The notes under the pieces were generated by a model. It worked only from the letters and a program-made list of their open reading frames with translations, was not told the DNA's origin and ran no database searches. From Pithys albifrons albifrons (Eukaryota > Chordata > Aves > Passeriformes > Thamnophilidae): 64,000 nucleotides of DNA. This document shows positions 11,701 to 25,100 of the stretch, in pieces. The stretch's first letter is position 1. Every line of letters begins with the position of its first letter. The stretch covers positions 25,932,523 through 25,996,522 of the forward strand of contig NC_092462.1 of the NCBI RefSeq assembly GCF_047495875.1, written 5' to 3'. The position numbers were made by a program, and so were the translations under genes.

Positions 11701-14700
11701 ATTGTTGTCTCCATAAATACAAAGGCACAGGTAAATATGAAGAGCAAGACATCAGCTTCTTCAGAAGCTCTGTGAATGTGTGTATTTTCCCTGTTTTACT
11801 TTGGAAAGCTGCTTTTAGTGATCAGCAGCCTGCAGGTGGTGTGAAATCTGAGTTCCTTATTGCATCCATCCAACTCTTTTGCCTGGGTGAGCCTGGGTGT
11901 GCCAGCACAGACCAAGCCTGGGGAGCTGGAGGAGACTGTTCACATGGGGGAGGAATATACAGTGGGAGAGAGTTGTTTGCACTTATTTGTGTCTATGCCA
12001 TGAGGATCCTGCAAAGCTTTTCATCCTTGCTGGTGTTCATGACACTGACTGCTTGCAGAGGAAAATTGAAGTCCCTTTAAATTTTTTATTTCTTAAAAAG
12101 CCTAAATAAGCCACCCTGTTTTTAACATTCTAACCTCTTATTTGTTCTGGTAGCTCTGTTATGGTTTAAATAAATTTTTATGAGCTTGGCTAACTGTAAG
12201 CATACATAGTCTTCCAAAAGAGGCCTTGCTAGAGTCTTCTACCCAAACACGAATATTCATCTCTGCTTGAAAATTGTCAAGGTACATCCAGGATTGGATG
12301 ATATAAACATGCGAGTCACCCCATTTTTTGCAGGAAAACGTAGCCAGATCATTCTGTCCTCTGCCATATCCATCTGTGGAGCTGTCACAGTAGAAATCTA
12401 GTAATCCTGTTCCTGATTTGCTGAATTTTTTGCGTTTCTTTGTATTTTTGATTTATGCTGGTAACCTCCTTTTAGCCTCACCATTTCAGTACTTCCTGAC
12501 AATTTTTAGTCATGTCCTCTATCTCTTTTACATTCCTGGTGCTAATCTTCACTTTTAACAGCTGAATTACTAGCTTCCCATATGGCACCAACCATACCAA
12601 ATGCTTAAGTGAAGTCCAGTGGATTTGTTTTCTGCGCTTCATTTGTCTAGAAAAGAAATTACTTCATCAGATAATATGAAGCACGCTGGCTGCCTGAAAC
12701 ATGCTTGTAAGCTTGGCTGAGGAGCCAAATGAACTGTGCTACCATCTGCAAGATAATGACTTACTGATTTTGGAGAGTTCTTTCTGATTTTTGTACGAGA
12801 AGCATGCTCAAATAGAATATTTTACATTTTTGTTGTTGATATTATCTAAATGTTACCTGTGATTGGCTTTTATTTCCTTGTTAAAATGTTGCCCTTACTA
12901 AAATTGCTTAACCACTTGAGTTGATTTTCATGCAGTTCTGTCTATTCTGTCCAGGGACAATATGATAGTAACTGCTACGTGAATGGAGAAAAATATGCAG
13001 TGTTTAGAAGTGCTTCCCTTAGTTTACTGTGCAGTAAGAAAAAATCTTTATTATTATTGCCTGAACCATAAAATAACTACTAAAAGCCACTTGGCTCCCT
13101 TCACATTGTTTAGCTTCTCTGATACTCTTTCTAAAAATAAGATTTGCATCATAGCTTTTGAATCATCTGGTCTAGTCATCATACCTCACAATTTACTACT
13201 AAAGTGTTTATTAAGGGGTACAGTCTTTGCTTTCAGCCTTTTAATAGAGAATTTTAACAGGGAATATCAGTCTGTGGAGTCTCAGTAATAGAGAACACTT
13301 TATAGAAAAATTAAAAGAAATTATTTTCATTGTGTATCTGGATTCCTAGTAGTTGCATTGGCAGTAAATCAAGTTTCGTATTGCAGATTCTTTGAAAAAT
13401 AAGTGTTTATTCATAAAGGTTTGAACAGAGTTGTATCAGTGCAATGTGTGCCAGTTAAGGAAATACTGCAAGTGTATCAATCCTTTCTTCAACAAGAAAA
13501 CAGGAAACATTCTATCACACTTCAAGTTAATCAAATTAAAATTCCTGTAAATAAATGTCCACAAGATAAATTATTTCTTAGAGTATTAAACTCACAGATT
13601 GAACTTGCCTCTATCACTAGGAACCATTTTCAGTCACAAATATGTAGTAATACTTTTGCTTGTTAATGCCGTTGTGATACTGCTCATGTTCATGACTTGA
13701 TGATTTTTCTAAAGAAGAATGACATCATTATATTACTGAAAATTAGTCTGGATAAATTAGATATCAGTTATTATTTCTCATTTTTTTCATTCATGCTGAA
13801 GTGATACAGTGTTTTTCAAGTTGCCAAATCCCATTGCAAAAGACTGACAAATTTTCCAAAAATATTTCAATCTTTTTTTGAGTTACATTCTCAGTTTTGT
13901 GGGAAAACAGTAATGGTTTACACAGAGAACTAAAACTGGATGCAATAGATTTATTCTTGCAAAAACAACACTTAACTCTCTTTTTATGCATCAACTTCAA
14001 CAAAGGAAGCATTGAAGCTCCTTGGGCAAATGTTAAGCGTGAAAACCTATTTGGCTTTTGCAGAAAGTTCCCTCTATATCCACCTCTTGAGATTCAGAAG
14101 TTGCCATCTGTTTTGGTTCCTTGTCTGGTTGAGATACAATCAGTGAAGAATATCATTCTTTATCATTTATTCCTAGTGGTAGTTTGCTGAATACAAAAGC
14201 GCATGCACTGGTCCATATGTCTAAATGCTAAAATAGTTAAATATTGAACCACAGAGAATCATTAAGCATGAGCAGATGTAATATTTAGAGGTAGACCTGC
14301 ATATTTGAGGCTGGAAGGTATCTTCTTGTGCATATGTGTACGCATGTTTGTTATGGGGAGGCAAATTGTACTTCCCTGGACAGGTTCCTTACCAGATGTT
14401 TCTTACTACCTCAGATGATTGAAGAACCAAAGTACATCTGGCTATTAAAGTATCTTTGTATGGTTACATGATTTATTTGGAAAGCATGGTTGAAACTAGT
14501 AAGTTTACAACTATGTGAATAACTCTTACCATTTTCTGGACAGCGAGAGTAAGCTTTGGAACTTAAATTAGACAATAGTGGCGATCTGTGCTTACTTACA
14601 AGATGTGTTCATTTATTTTCAAGATTATTACATTCAGGCAGTCTTCTATTTACTTATGCTATTTTGGTATTTTTGCTGAGAGTCAAGAGACTTAAATAAA

Positions 14701-14827
14701 CCCAGAGTCTCTATGGGTTATAGTTATGTACAGTTTTATACATGCTGGAAAGCCATAAGCCTTCAGGCTGAGATAACTGCATAATAAACATATTTTATGA
14801 AATAATACCTTTAACACATGTTGTTTT

Positions 14828-14844
14828 AAAAAAAAAAAAAAAAA
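14828..14844. repeat. Poly(A) run
   Basis: Seventeen consecutive A residues preceded by TTTT and followed by a purine-rich stretch. No retroposed gene copy could be recognised upstream, so I treat it as a simple repeat. Confidence 0.9.
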
Positions 14845-16761
14845 GAGGGAGAAGAGATGTTCATCTCTGTCTGCCACAACAGACTTCTTCAAAAATAAAT
14901 TTAGAAGAGCTACAGTTGTTCTCCCAGGTTCTGAAAAGAGATGATCTTACTTGATGTTTCCATAAGGTAGCAAAGAGCACTTTTGAGTATGTTCAGTGGG
15001 CCCAGTGGAACTTGGAGATGCAAATATTAACCTCCTGAGCCCTCATATGGGAAAGAGGAGGTGTCCCTGGAAACATGGAAAGGATGCTTTGTGTTTAAGA
15101 CACTGCATTTTGTCTGTCAGTGATTGCCACTGATGGAGCATTAGGTCACCCTGCACTTGCAAGCATGTCATGTATTCAATATACTCATACAAGTATTGGG
15201 CCAGTGTTTGATCAGTAGCTAATACTTATTTACAGAACAGCTGAAGAGATGTTCCTTTCACTCTGAAATACCTACTACTTCAGGCACCAGTTCTGCATTT
15301 GCAGATGTTTAACTTCCTCAGCTTTCCTGGGTCCATTACAAAGCACAATGCCATGCCATTGTCACTGAGCAATTACTGAATACTGTTCTCTTATCTGGAT
15401 GCTATCAACAAAAAATTCCCCTAGTGGCACAGTAATTATATATGGCATCTAACAGCTAGAAATGGCCTCATAACAGCAATGTAACTGTGAGGGTGTTAGT
15501 TTGTCTTGAAGCAATAAAGGATTAAAATAATGTTGCATTTTATGTTATTGGCCATCTTAGCTACAACTCATCAGAAAAGGTAGCTCAGCTTTGTAATTTA
15601 GATGTTAGTTTCCCCTACAGTTTCAGGTAAACCTCAGTGCAGCTGTTCAAACAGACATTTTCCTTTAAAGTACTTCTTTGTAAACATAATCACTTGCAAT
15701 TTCTTTTCTACTTGCTGGCTTAAATATGGAAAGAAAAAAACACCTATTTCTGACATTATTTGCTTTTGATTTTGTATTTAGCCTTTGGCATTAGTATTTG
15801 TTTGTATTTCTTTTCTGTCTTTTTCCTTTTATTTTGATATGCTTTTAAGAAATTCTAAGTTTTGAGGCTGATTTCCTGCCCAGCAGATTAATTTCTAAAC
15901 AGTAACCAACTTAAAAGGTAATATTTTCCAGACAGAAAGGTGAAATTTTACTCTTTTCAATCAAAATTTCCTTCAGCACACATATTGTGGACTCCCATGC
16001 AGTCAAACTAGAACCATAAAAAGTAATTCAAACTGTCCAACAAAAATGAAGTTTGATATTTTATTGCCAACAGAGAAAATACAGTAATAAAGATGAGAAT
16101 AATTTTTATTTTGAATAATAGGCTTTTCTGAAACAATACTCAATTCCAAGTGGACAAATGTACTTTGGCTGTCTCATGCTCTACTTCTGCTCTGTGATCT
16201 GGATTTTTTGGTCATAGTACAACATTTATGATAAATCATAGTGTCTCTTCTAGTGAGAAGAACAGATGCCTCAGGAAAATGCAGAGCATCTTGGAGAAGA
16301 GTGCAGTTGGTAACTTCCACAAGGCACAGTTATATATGAACAAGCAACAATAGTTTACCAATATATATTTACTTTTAGATTTTAATTTGTTACACTTTCT
16401 AGTGACCTATCAGTATTTTCCCATGGAAAGATGATAGTTTTTCCAGAAATGTTTCCATTACTTGGAAAAACGAGCTTCTGCCAGCAAGAGTTTTAAGGCT
16501 GAATGAATGTTTTTCCACTGACAATGTTGGTCTTTGGGTGTCAGTTACCAAAGTAGACAGATACACAGGTGATCCCAAAGAAAACACATGGACAATGAAT
16601 ATCCATACAGATCCATCCTGAGCTATAGCTCACACAGCCCTTTCCTACTAACAGAAGATTGTTTTATACAAAGATTTTTCTTAATTTTTAGTGAATCTTA
16701 AGATTTTCCTCATTTGTGTTTGGTTTGGTTTTAAAGTGGCTTTTCATTATCTTACTATTTC

Positions 16762-16786
16762 TTTTTGTTTGTTTGTTTGTTTGTTT
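16762..16786. repeat. (TTTG)n simple repeat
   Basis: Five to six TTTG units in tandem. There is no sign of a SINE body next to it. Confidence 0.9.
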
Positions 16787-19700
16787 ATCTGAATATACAG
16801 TATTTCTGTTAGTTTGGGTTAGCAATCAAGATGCGTGTTTTACAAAAACAGAACTTGAGATGCACACAAAACCAATGGTCAGGTGGGACCAAGATATCCA
16901 GAATTATGCACGTTACCATTGCAGCTCTGTGGCTTCTCGGTAAGGCAGTTTCAGAGTGGAAGGCACTTTCAGTTTAAATCTAGGGTTTATAATCTGTGTA
17001 TTTCTTCTAAAAAAACACTCTTATTGATACAAGGAAAATAGACACTGCAACTTGTTAGTGTCATCTTGTTTCTTTAAAGTCACTCTCCAAATTTGTGTAG
17101 CTATGTATATTCCAACTCCCCTAATGTGTGATATATTTGTACATACATTCTGAATACTAGGGGTTTAATTTTGTACAGGAGCAAACATTTGCATTGCCCT
17201 ATATCTTAAAAAGTTATTTCATCTATACTGGTGAAGAGCAACTTAATTGGCAGTATAATTACCCGCTGGACTAATAGATCCCAAAACTTACTAACTTCAC
17301 TTGAAAAATGTTACATGTAAACTAAGTTTCAGTTGTATCAACATTTTTTAGTTGTGTTTAAAGCATCAAAAAACCACACAACTCTACAGGTTAAGATGTA
17401 TTCAAATGGCTGCAAAAATGCTCAGTATGAATGAGTGGTGGGTAATGTTATAAAATGTTGGAAATATTGAGGGAAGTACGAGTTCAGAAAAGCTACTTCA
17501 GTTCCTCATACAGTATTTATATCTATGCAGGGTGGCTACTTAATCCAATACTGTTGCTTTGACTGGTCTGAAAAAGCAAGAGGCCAGGACTGACTGGAGA
17601 GAGCCACAGAGAGGAAATATTTCACATCAGCCCCTCACTGATTGCTCTGCCAAGAAGACCTGTGTGATGAGAGCTGACCCCCTTTTCCCCTTTGGTACCC
17701 TATTAGAAGGGACCTGCTTTCAGCATCCAATGATCACCTTTGCAACTGCAGCATTGTCTTCCCCACTGAGTTTTAATCTCTTAGGACTAGAGAAACTTCA
17801 CACTCTGCACAGGCAAGGACTCAATTTGAACAGGCCATTCATTTCATGTTGTAATAACCTGTGCATGCCCTTGACATTTCCAGTGAATGGAGAATTGGGA
17901 CATTATCAGTGACTAGTGAGGATGAAAGGAAATACTTCACTTCGTCCGTGGAAGCACCAGCATCTGTTGTATTTTAGCTGTTATCTTTGGCCAGGGACCT
18001 ATAACTGATCTCACAGCTGAGACAGAAACCATATGCATGAAGAAACTGATTTTAACCCTCTCCTTCCCCATCACTCATAGGTGCTCACTGTATGTGTTAA
18101 TGTGAGAGCCATTAACACTCCCTCATCAGGAAATGCCACCTAATAAGCAAAGGGTTAATGACTAAATACAGTATTTCTGGTGATAATGCAGGAAGAGATG
18201 CTTTCTTTGTGTCAGCACACAGCAGCAGAAAGACATTATCCAAATTAGTTAAGTGTCTGACATGCTATACCTGCTTCTTTCCAACTCTGCCTGTCATTTC
18301 ATCCAATGTTTCACCTACTCTGAGGACATTTATACTGATGGTGTCCAATGAATAGACCTATTTAAGAGAAATTTGGGTAAAACAGGATTTGTTAGTTTTA
18401 ATGCCACACTGGTGGCTTAGGAGGTGGCTTATACCTTCAAAGTTGCTAAATTGGTGGTTTAAGTGTTTTTGAAATACAAAAATCAACAGTTTTCTAGAAG
18501 TTGCAAAATTATTATAGCAGCATGTTGATATCACTAATAATTTCTGAATGCTGTGACTGTCCAATGGACTGTGGAGTTCAAAAATGAAGGAAAAAAATCA
18601 CACTTTTCACTTGGATAGACCCAAATGAATGTCCCCATTCTGTTTATCATTTTGCTACACTTACAAGCAAACTAATGAATCTACTCACCTTAAAATCACT
18701 TTGAAGTTGTCAATCAAGGAGTTTTCTTTAGCTTTAGCTTCTTAATACATAGCTGAAACAACCAACCAGCTGTACTGTAACAGTTTGAAGAATTGATTTG
18801 GGAGAAAGAGAAGAGGAGAGGGTAAAACAAAAAGAAATTTGAAAGCTCTTTAGAAAGGGAAATCTAGTTATCATTGATAGGTCTCTCTTTTTTCTGTTGC
18901 AGTTTAAGATCAGCATTGCATGCTGTCTTGAGGTGACTCTGTGCTACTCTGTCTTAAATGGTCGGGGAAAAAATAATAACAAAAAAGCCTAAGGCAAGCC
19001 AAAATAAATATTAATTTGGAAACTATGAACTGATATCCACAATGAAGTAACTTCTTTGGCAACCACCTGCAGTTTTGCTTATATTGTTCATGCTTATAGT
19101 GAATAGGGAAAGATTTTTGATAATTGGGATGAGAAGCAATGATATGAAACACACTGTAAAGAGGTTCCATGTGCAGTAAATTAAAAAGTAAACCTGCTAT
19201 ATTTCCAGTGTTATGATTGACACATTCTTTGGCTTGACTGTGTAATCTCTATTTGTGCAAATGTTAGATTAGATAACTGATTCCTGAATGTTTGCAGACC
19301 TTTGCTACCACTCATAACTTTAAGAAAAACTTGCAATGCTGATGGATAAAGTTGTTTCATTTGGAGGGTAATACTAAGTGTTTTCAATATACTTTTCCTT
19401 CATGTGCCTCTAGAAATGTCATTAATATTTTGAACATTCAAACTACTGTTAAATAAAGCATTATCCTATGCATTACACTATTTTTTTTTTTTGCTAAATC
19501 TTATGGGAAAATGTGTTTTCCAGGTGTGTCCCTAGTAAAGCAATAGAATACAGTATGTGGCATGCCAAATTGCTTTTTGATGATCAAAATTCATCACCAA
19601 TCCCTAGCATTTAGGAAATAAATTAGGCAGTTTCAAATAGTACAAAAGACTCTTTCTCTTGACATACCTAGTGTGATGTTAACAGTAGTAGATAGATGTG

Positions 19701-21639
19701 CCTACCTTTCAAATAGGCTGTCCATAGCCAGTTTCTGCTCACAAGATAGTAATCACATGAGAAAATGTTTTTGGGGTTTTTTTAAAAGTTACATTTCAAT
19801 ATCAGCAATATGTGAAATTTAGAATGTGAAAAAAATTGATTTCTTCAAATCCTACAGGTACTGAGGATTCAGGAGAAGGAAACACACAGAATCTGAAGGG
19901 GAAAAAAAACAACAAACCAAAGCCATACAAATGGACTAGAAGCCAGTTTCCTGCTGCTCTATTTCATTTTGCACAGGTAGAGGAAATAACCTGTTCTGCC
20001 TTTTGTTGCCAGGTGTTCCTCATAGAAGACCCTTTCCCAAGAAATTGATTCTTTGCTAAACTTAAGCATTTTTAGTTGAAGTTCCCAGCCTTTTGCTCAT
20101 TTCTTGCCTTCCACGCTCTTTGCTCAAGAAGAGAAAAGTTAGTAAAATCAATTCAGTTCTTTCAAAACTTAATTCTAGATTTTCAAGATTGAATTTTTTC
20201 AAGGATGCATTAAGGTAGAACACATTACTTGCTTTGGCTAAAATGATTGATTCCACTGCCAACCAAGCTGCTGAGGAGGGTGATCTTTTGAGGAGATATT
20301 GGACATAAAAATGAAAGCAGAACTAGCGAACATTTGCTCTGCTGACATCCAGGCAGTCTGGCAGAGAAGAAGAAAACTGCTGTACTGAAGCCCAGACAAG
20401 TCAGGGGGAAGACAGAGACAGAGTATCTGGATAGTAAGAATATTGTCTTAATTCCTCCTAATGATTATTTTTAAATGGCAGGAAATTTTAATGTGCTTTT
20501 GTAATTCAGCAAGGGAAAGGGACTGCTGTGTAGAGGTATCAGCATGACAACATGTTATTGCAAATCTTTGCTATCCTTGCCATTTGAAATGACTTTTATA
20601 AATGAGACCATGTAATTAAAAAGATGCTCTGAGGTACTGAGCAAGAAGGCTCAGGCTAAACCTGAGTAAGGTAAAAGGTACCAAACACCATTTGACATCA
20701 GTGACAGCTAGATATTTACAATTTCTTCCAATTCACAGCAGATTAGCCTGAAAATTCTATCAAGGGAACAGACAAGGGTTTAATTTCAGCCTATATTAAA
20801 CAATAATTAATGTATTTTCAAATACGTTTTTTCCCTCTGTTCACTGTGCCAATATACACTTCAGCTAAGCCTTAGGATTAAAATAAGTGATCCATGGTAC
20901 TAATTAACAGATTTATGAATCATTCTGTATGATCAAGCCATTAGTAATTTTCCTGTCATATACGAGGAGGCGAGTGCAGTTGCCAGACACGTATTACAAA
21001 TGTAATGAAAGCATATAGTCCAAAATGCTGAGAAATCAAACAAAGTCTTATTAAAAATAGCTACAGTCATGAATCCAAAAAAGTAATTATTTGCACAGTT
21101 CCTATACCCCACGACACCTGAAAATTTGGTAATGTTTAACATATGTCAGATTGTAGGTCCAAACCCAAAGTCAATTGCTGAAGTCTTTGCCCTGGAGGAA
21201 ACACATAAATCAGACAGGATATGAGAAATGGTGACTGATTAAGTCTGCTCAAGGATCAGCACAGGGAGAGGTGCTTCTAGTTGGTGAACTTGGCAAAGTG
21301 ATTTAAAGTGCACTGTAGAAGTGGTTCTGCCACTCATGGCATAGCTGTCATGGTGCATACATGCACTTGTGTACAGGGAAATGAGGAGGTTTTAGAGAAA
21401 GGTTCTCTTTTTTAAAAAAATAAAAATTATTAACTTCAAAGAACCTTCTGAAATTCAGTCTGTTGGATTTGAAACTGTTCTCCAGGGGTAGGTTCATTAA
21501 AGGGCTGAAATATTTAACTCTGTCTTTGAGGGAATTTTTGCAGTTGGTCTCTGTGATTTTCTCTTTGAAGCTAGAGACCATCGATGTTGGAAATGTTAGA
21601 TTGCTTTTGAGATGAATATGAAAAAACCACCTTACTTAG

Positions 21640-22120
21640 TACTCATTAGACCACACCTGAAGTGCTGTGTCCTGCTTTAAGGCTTCAGGACAGAAAGATG
21701 TTACTAGACCAGAGCAAGTTCAGCTGAGGGCCACTGGCATGATTGGGGCACTGGGGCAGAAGCCCTGAAAGTGGCAGCAAAGGGATTGGGGTTTGGTCAG
21801 CCTGGAGGATCCCATAGCAGCCAGTGCCTAAAGGAAGCTACTGAGGAAATGCCACCAGTCTCCTTAAAGAGGCCATGCACAAGCAAGAGCAGGACAGACA
21901 CTGGGCATAGATTTGACACAGGAAAATAAGTTTTACTATGACAGCCAAGCATTGGACCAGAAATGCCATGTGGTCTCCATTCTTGGAGGACACCAAATTA
22001 GAGAAAACCTTGGGCAATGTAGTATGAATGCAGACTTGGGACTGCTTTGTGTGAGAAGATGGGCTGGGTGGATGACCTCGCAAAGGCCTTTGCAGTATGA
22101 AAGGCTCTCTGGTCCTGAAT
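21640..22120 (+). mobile_element. CR1 LINE fragment, diverged, 3' portion
   Basis: The plus strand follows the CR1 3' region with many small indels. It has CACCTGAAGTGCTGTGTCCTG, quoted only as its core GTGCTGTGTCCTG, then AGGGCCACTGGCATGATTGG, GGTCAGCCTGGAGGA, GGACAGACACTGGGCATAGA, GTGGTCTCCATTCTTGGAGG, CCTTGGGCAATGTAG and GGGCTGGGTGGATGACCTCG near the end. The order of these pieces is that of the CR1 3' segment. The copy is older than the one at 37441 and has no ORF. Open frames across it (21838-22149 minus, 21913-22122 plus) are by-products. Confidence 0.8.
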
Positions 22121-25100
22121 GAGGACAGCAGCAGAAAGGGAAACAGCAACTAAAGGGTGAACAAAATGGCTCAGTAAAACTTAGTTACCTTGCTCAAACC
22201 AAATAATTTGTTCTATTTATTTTACTTAGTTGCCAAAACTACGGAGTGACATAGTTGATTCTGACCAAGACAATCCCCAGGCTACCACAAAAATTATAAC
22301 TACAAAGTTTTGCAGTATGTGATGTTGTAATGCCTTGCACTTGTGCAGAACTCCAGTGATGTCTAACCCTCCACTAACCTGACTAACGAAGACTCAGGGC
22401 AGTCCTTTGAGGCAAAGCATGTATTGCTGCTAATTTAATTTCTGCAGATGCAGCTTGCAGAAGGCTATCATACCTAAAGTTGTAGAAGGTTTGACTGTAA
22501 ATTTTAGTGGGGTCAGGGGAAGTGGAAGGGATCAGGTGTGCTACAAGCACAACACGATGGCCAGCTCTCCACTGAGCAGACATGGAGGATCTTCTTTTTC
22601 TGCCTGTCCTGGAGCAGCTGATACATTGACTAGTCTTGAATGAGCAGTCAACATTGTTTGAATGTCTCAGTTTTCTGCTCCCTGTCCTTGCAATTGGAAA
22701 TAAATTGCTATAACCTCAGTTTATTTCCCACTGATGTTTGGCACAGCCAGGCTGGTGGTGTGTGGAAGAGAAAAAAATTATGTCTTGTTTTCCTTTGGAG
22801 TCACAAAAAGGAACTGGTGCAGCGTAGCCTGTAGAAAATTAATGCCAGACTGCATTTCCTCAATGTGGGCTTTTACTCTGAGGACAACAGATGAATGTTT
22901 TATGCATTGCCTTAAAAGAATGTTGCTATTTTTCACACATAATCTCTATCTACACTTTCTGTGTATCAAAGAAATCTACTTCAGATATCATTACTTTAAG
23001 GATTTATAGTCTCATAATCTGTTGAGGTTATTTTGTGCCTATCAAATTACTACATTTCTCTACATCATGATAGATTGTTTAAACACTTCGGGAAATCTTT
23101 TGGTTGCCTGGATCTGAGACCAGAATACCTATCTCCACACAAAAAAAAAGCATTAGTGTGAAAAAACAAAGTAAAATACTTACAAAGTACCTGTTTAGCT
23201 ATGGAAAAAAGCCTTCAGAGTCTGCATTAATATTTGCCTGATAAACACAACAGTTTGAAACTCATCTTGCTTGGCTTTCTGGTTGGGCTTAAAAGAAAAA
23301 TCAAGGAAAGAGATATTCCTGATTCATTCCCTGCAGAAGCAACTGCAGGGAATGAACTGGTGTATAGTCACAGGCTGTGACACTCAGCCCTTATGGAATA
23401 TACCAAAATGGAAAGAAAAACAGACCAAGCAGGTGTTCCTCACCAGTCACAGATCCCCATAAAGAGCCATGTGAGTTCTCCTAAGAGATCACTGAGGCTT
23501 GGATTTGGGTTTGGTTTGGAGTTTGCCTTTGGTTTTAGCAAGCCTGACTTTACTAGGGGAAGGTGTCGTTAGATAAGGCTGGGAGAAACAGTTCTCCTGG
23601 GTGGATAGTTTGTTCTCAGAGACCAAGGGAGGCAACAGAGGTTAAGGTCAAAGCACAAACGTGACAAGTTTCCAGGGCAGTGCCTTTCTGATCCTGATTT
23701 AAAATGCACAGAAGGCAAAAACAGCTTTACCATTTGGATAAATTAGGAATGTAATTCTTTTTGCCTCTCCTCTTGCTCCAAGCAGCAGCAATGGGCTGTG
23801 CTTTGGCTTAGCTCTTAAGGGCAGGGTTGTCATTCTGATTGCAGAGTTTGGGTAATTACAAGCTTGCTCTCACATTCAGTTTTTAATCAAAATTATCTTG
23901 ATACTTGGCCTGCTAATGACTTAAAGAGGGGCACAGAATCCATTGCCTTGATTTTTTTAAGAATAAAACTGACTAAAAATGTATAGCTATGAAGATACAG
24001 GGTGAACATATCTCCATTTCCTGCTGCTGCTTCTCCTGGCCAACTTCAGGTGTATTACTTCTTCTGAAGCTGGATCAATGCAGGCAGTCTGTAAGCAGGC
24101 AGTAAATGAAGCTGAAATTCACTGTTCCACACCTCAAGTCAGTGTTCTATCCATGAGGCTATTACATTCCACTCATACTGGAATATAAAACCTCAAATGA
24201 ATAAGATCCAATTTGGCTGTGACTAAATGAAATTTAATTAAAAGTGTTCCAGCTAGCGCTAATTACTGAATGGCAATGCTGCATAACCAAGTTGTGAAAT
24301 TACTAAATGCTTTTTGACAATGATATATTAAACTCTAAACTGACAATGGAAAGATACCTAAAACCTGTTAATTGCTCTTTGATTTCCCCAATCAACTGCT
24401 CAGTAGTTTATGCAAGCTTCTTTTAGGTCTGCAACTATCTTTTTGGAATGTAGTATGTGTACTTGTTTTTTGTCTGAATTATTTTTATAGTCCTTGCATA
24501 GGAAAAGAAATCCAGTATTTCATACACTTCAAAAACTTAATTTATTTTATGGATATGTTGTGATTTGCTTCAGTTTGTGATTTTTCACAAATAAGGGTGT
24601 AATCCATGTAACAGCCCTCAAGTCTCATGAAATAATCATAAGCCCAGGTAAAACCAGGCTGATGGTTTCTGTGGGTGGGCTGGCTGGAGCCTGTGCTAGT
24701 GCAATGAGGGTGGAAGTCTTTGGGGCTGCCCCAGCCAAGAACTGTAGATGTCTTTCCATCTCTTCTTTTCCTTCCTCTTTCTTGCCCAATTATTAGGCTT
24801 AGCCTCAGGCCCTTGAGAAAAGCCCTCATTCTCAGCACGAGATCACGGTGCAGAACTCTCACAGGCAATGTTACCATCTGGTGTCAGCAATTCTTGTTGT
24901 CCCGGCTCTTGGAGCAATTCATATTTTCCAGACACATGGGTGGCAGGATTTTTTGTGGCCGATTGTTTTTGTCTCTTTAAACACTCATTCTTCATTGTGA
25001 GCCTCATGGGCAGCAGACTCTCCAGCCAAGGCGTGGAAACCATGGAGAGGTGCTTTTCACGAGTAAGCTTTTTACAATGGATGTCTATTATTCAAAATAA

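Larger units (their letters stand above)
11701..21639. other. Intergenic desert, no gene recognised
   Basis: AT-rich, with the poly(A) at 14828 and the TTTG repeat at 16762 as the only definite features. The ORFs of 132 and 117 codons (11682-12080, 17559-17912) have no motif, no splice context and no coding-like composition that I can see. Confidence 0.55.

Noticed and set aside
11682..12080. 132-codon plus-strand frame
   Set aside because: It begins at the edge of a CR1 fragment and runs into sequence without coding character. No homology is recognised.
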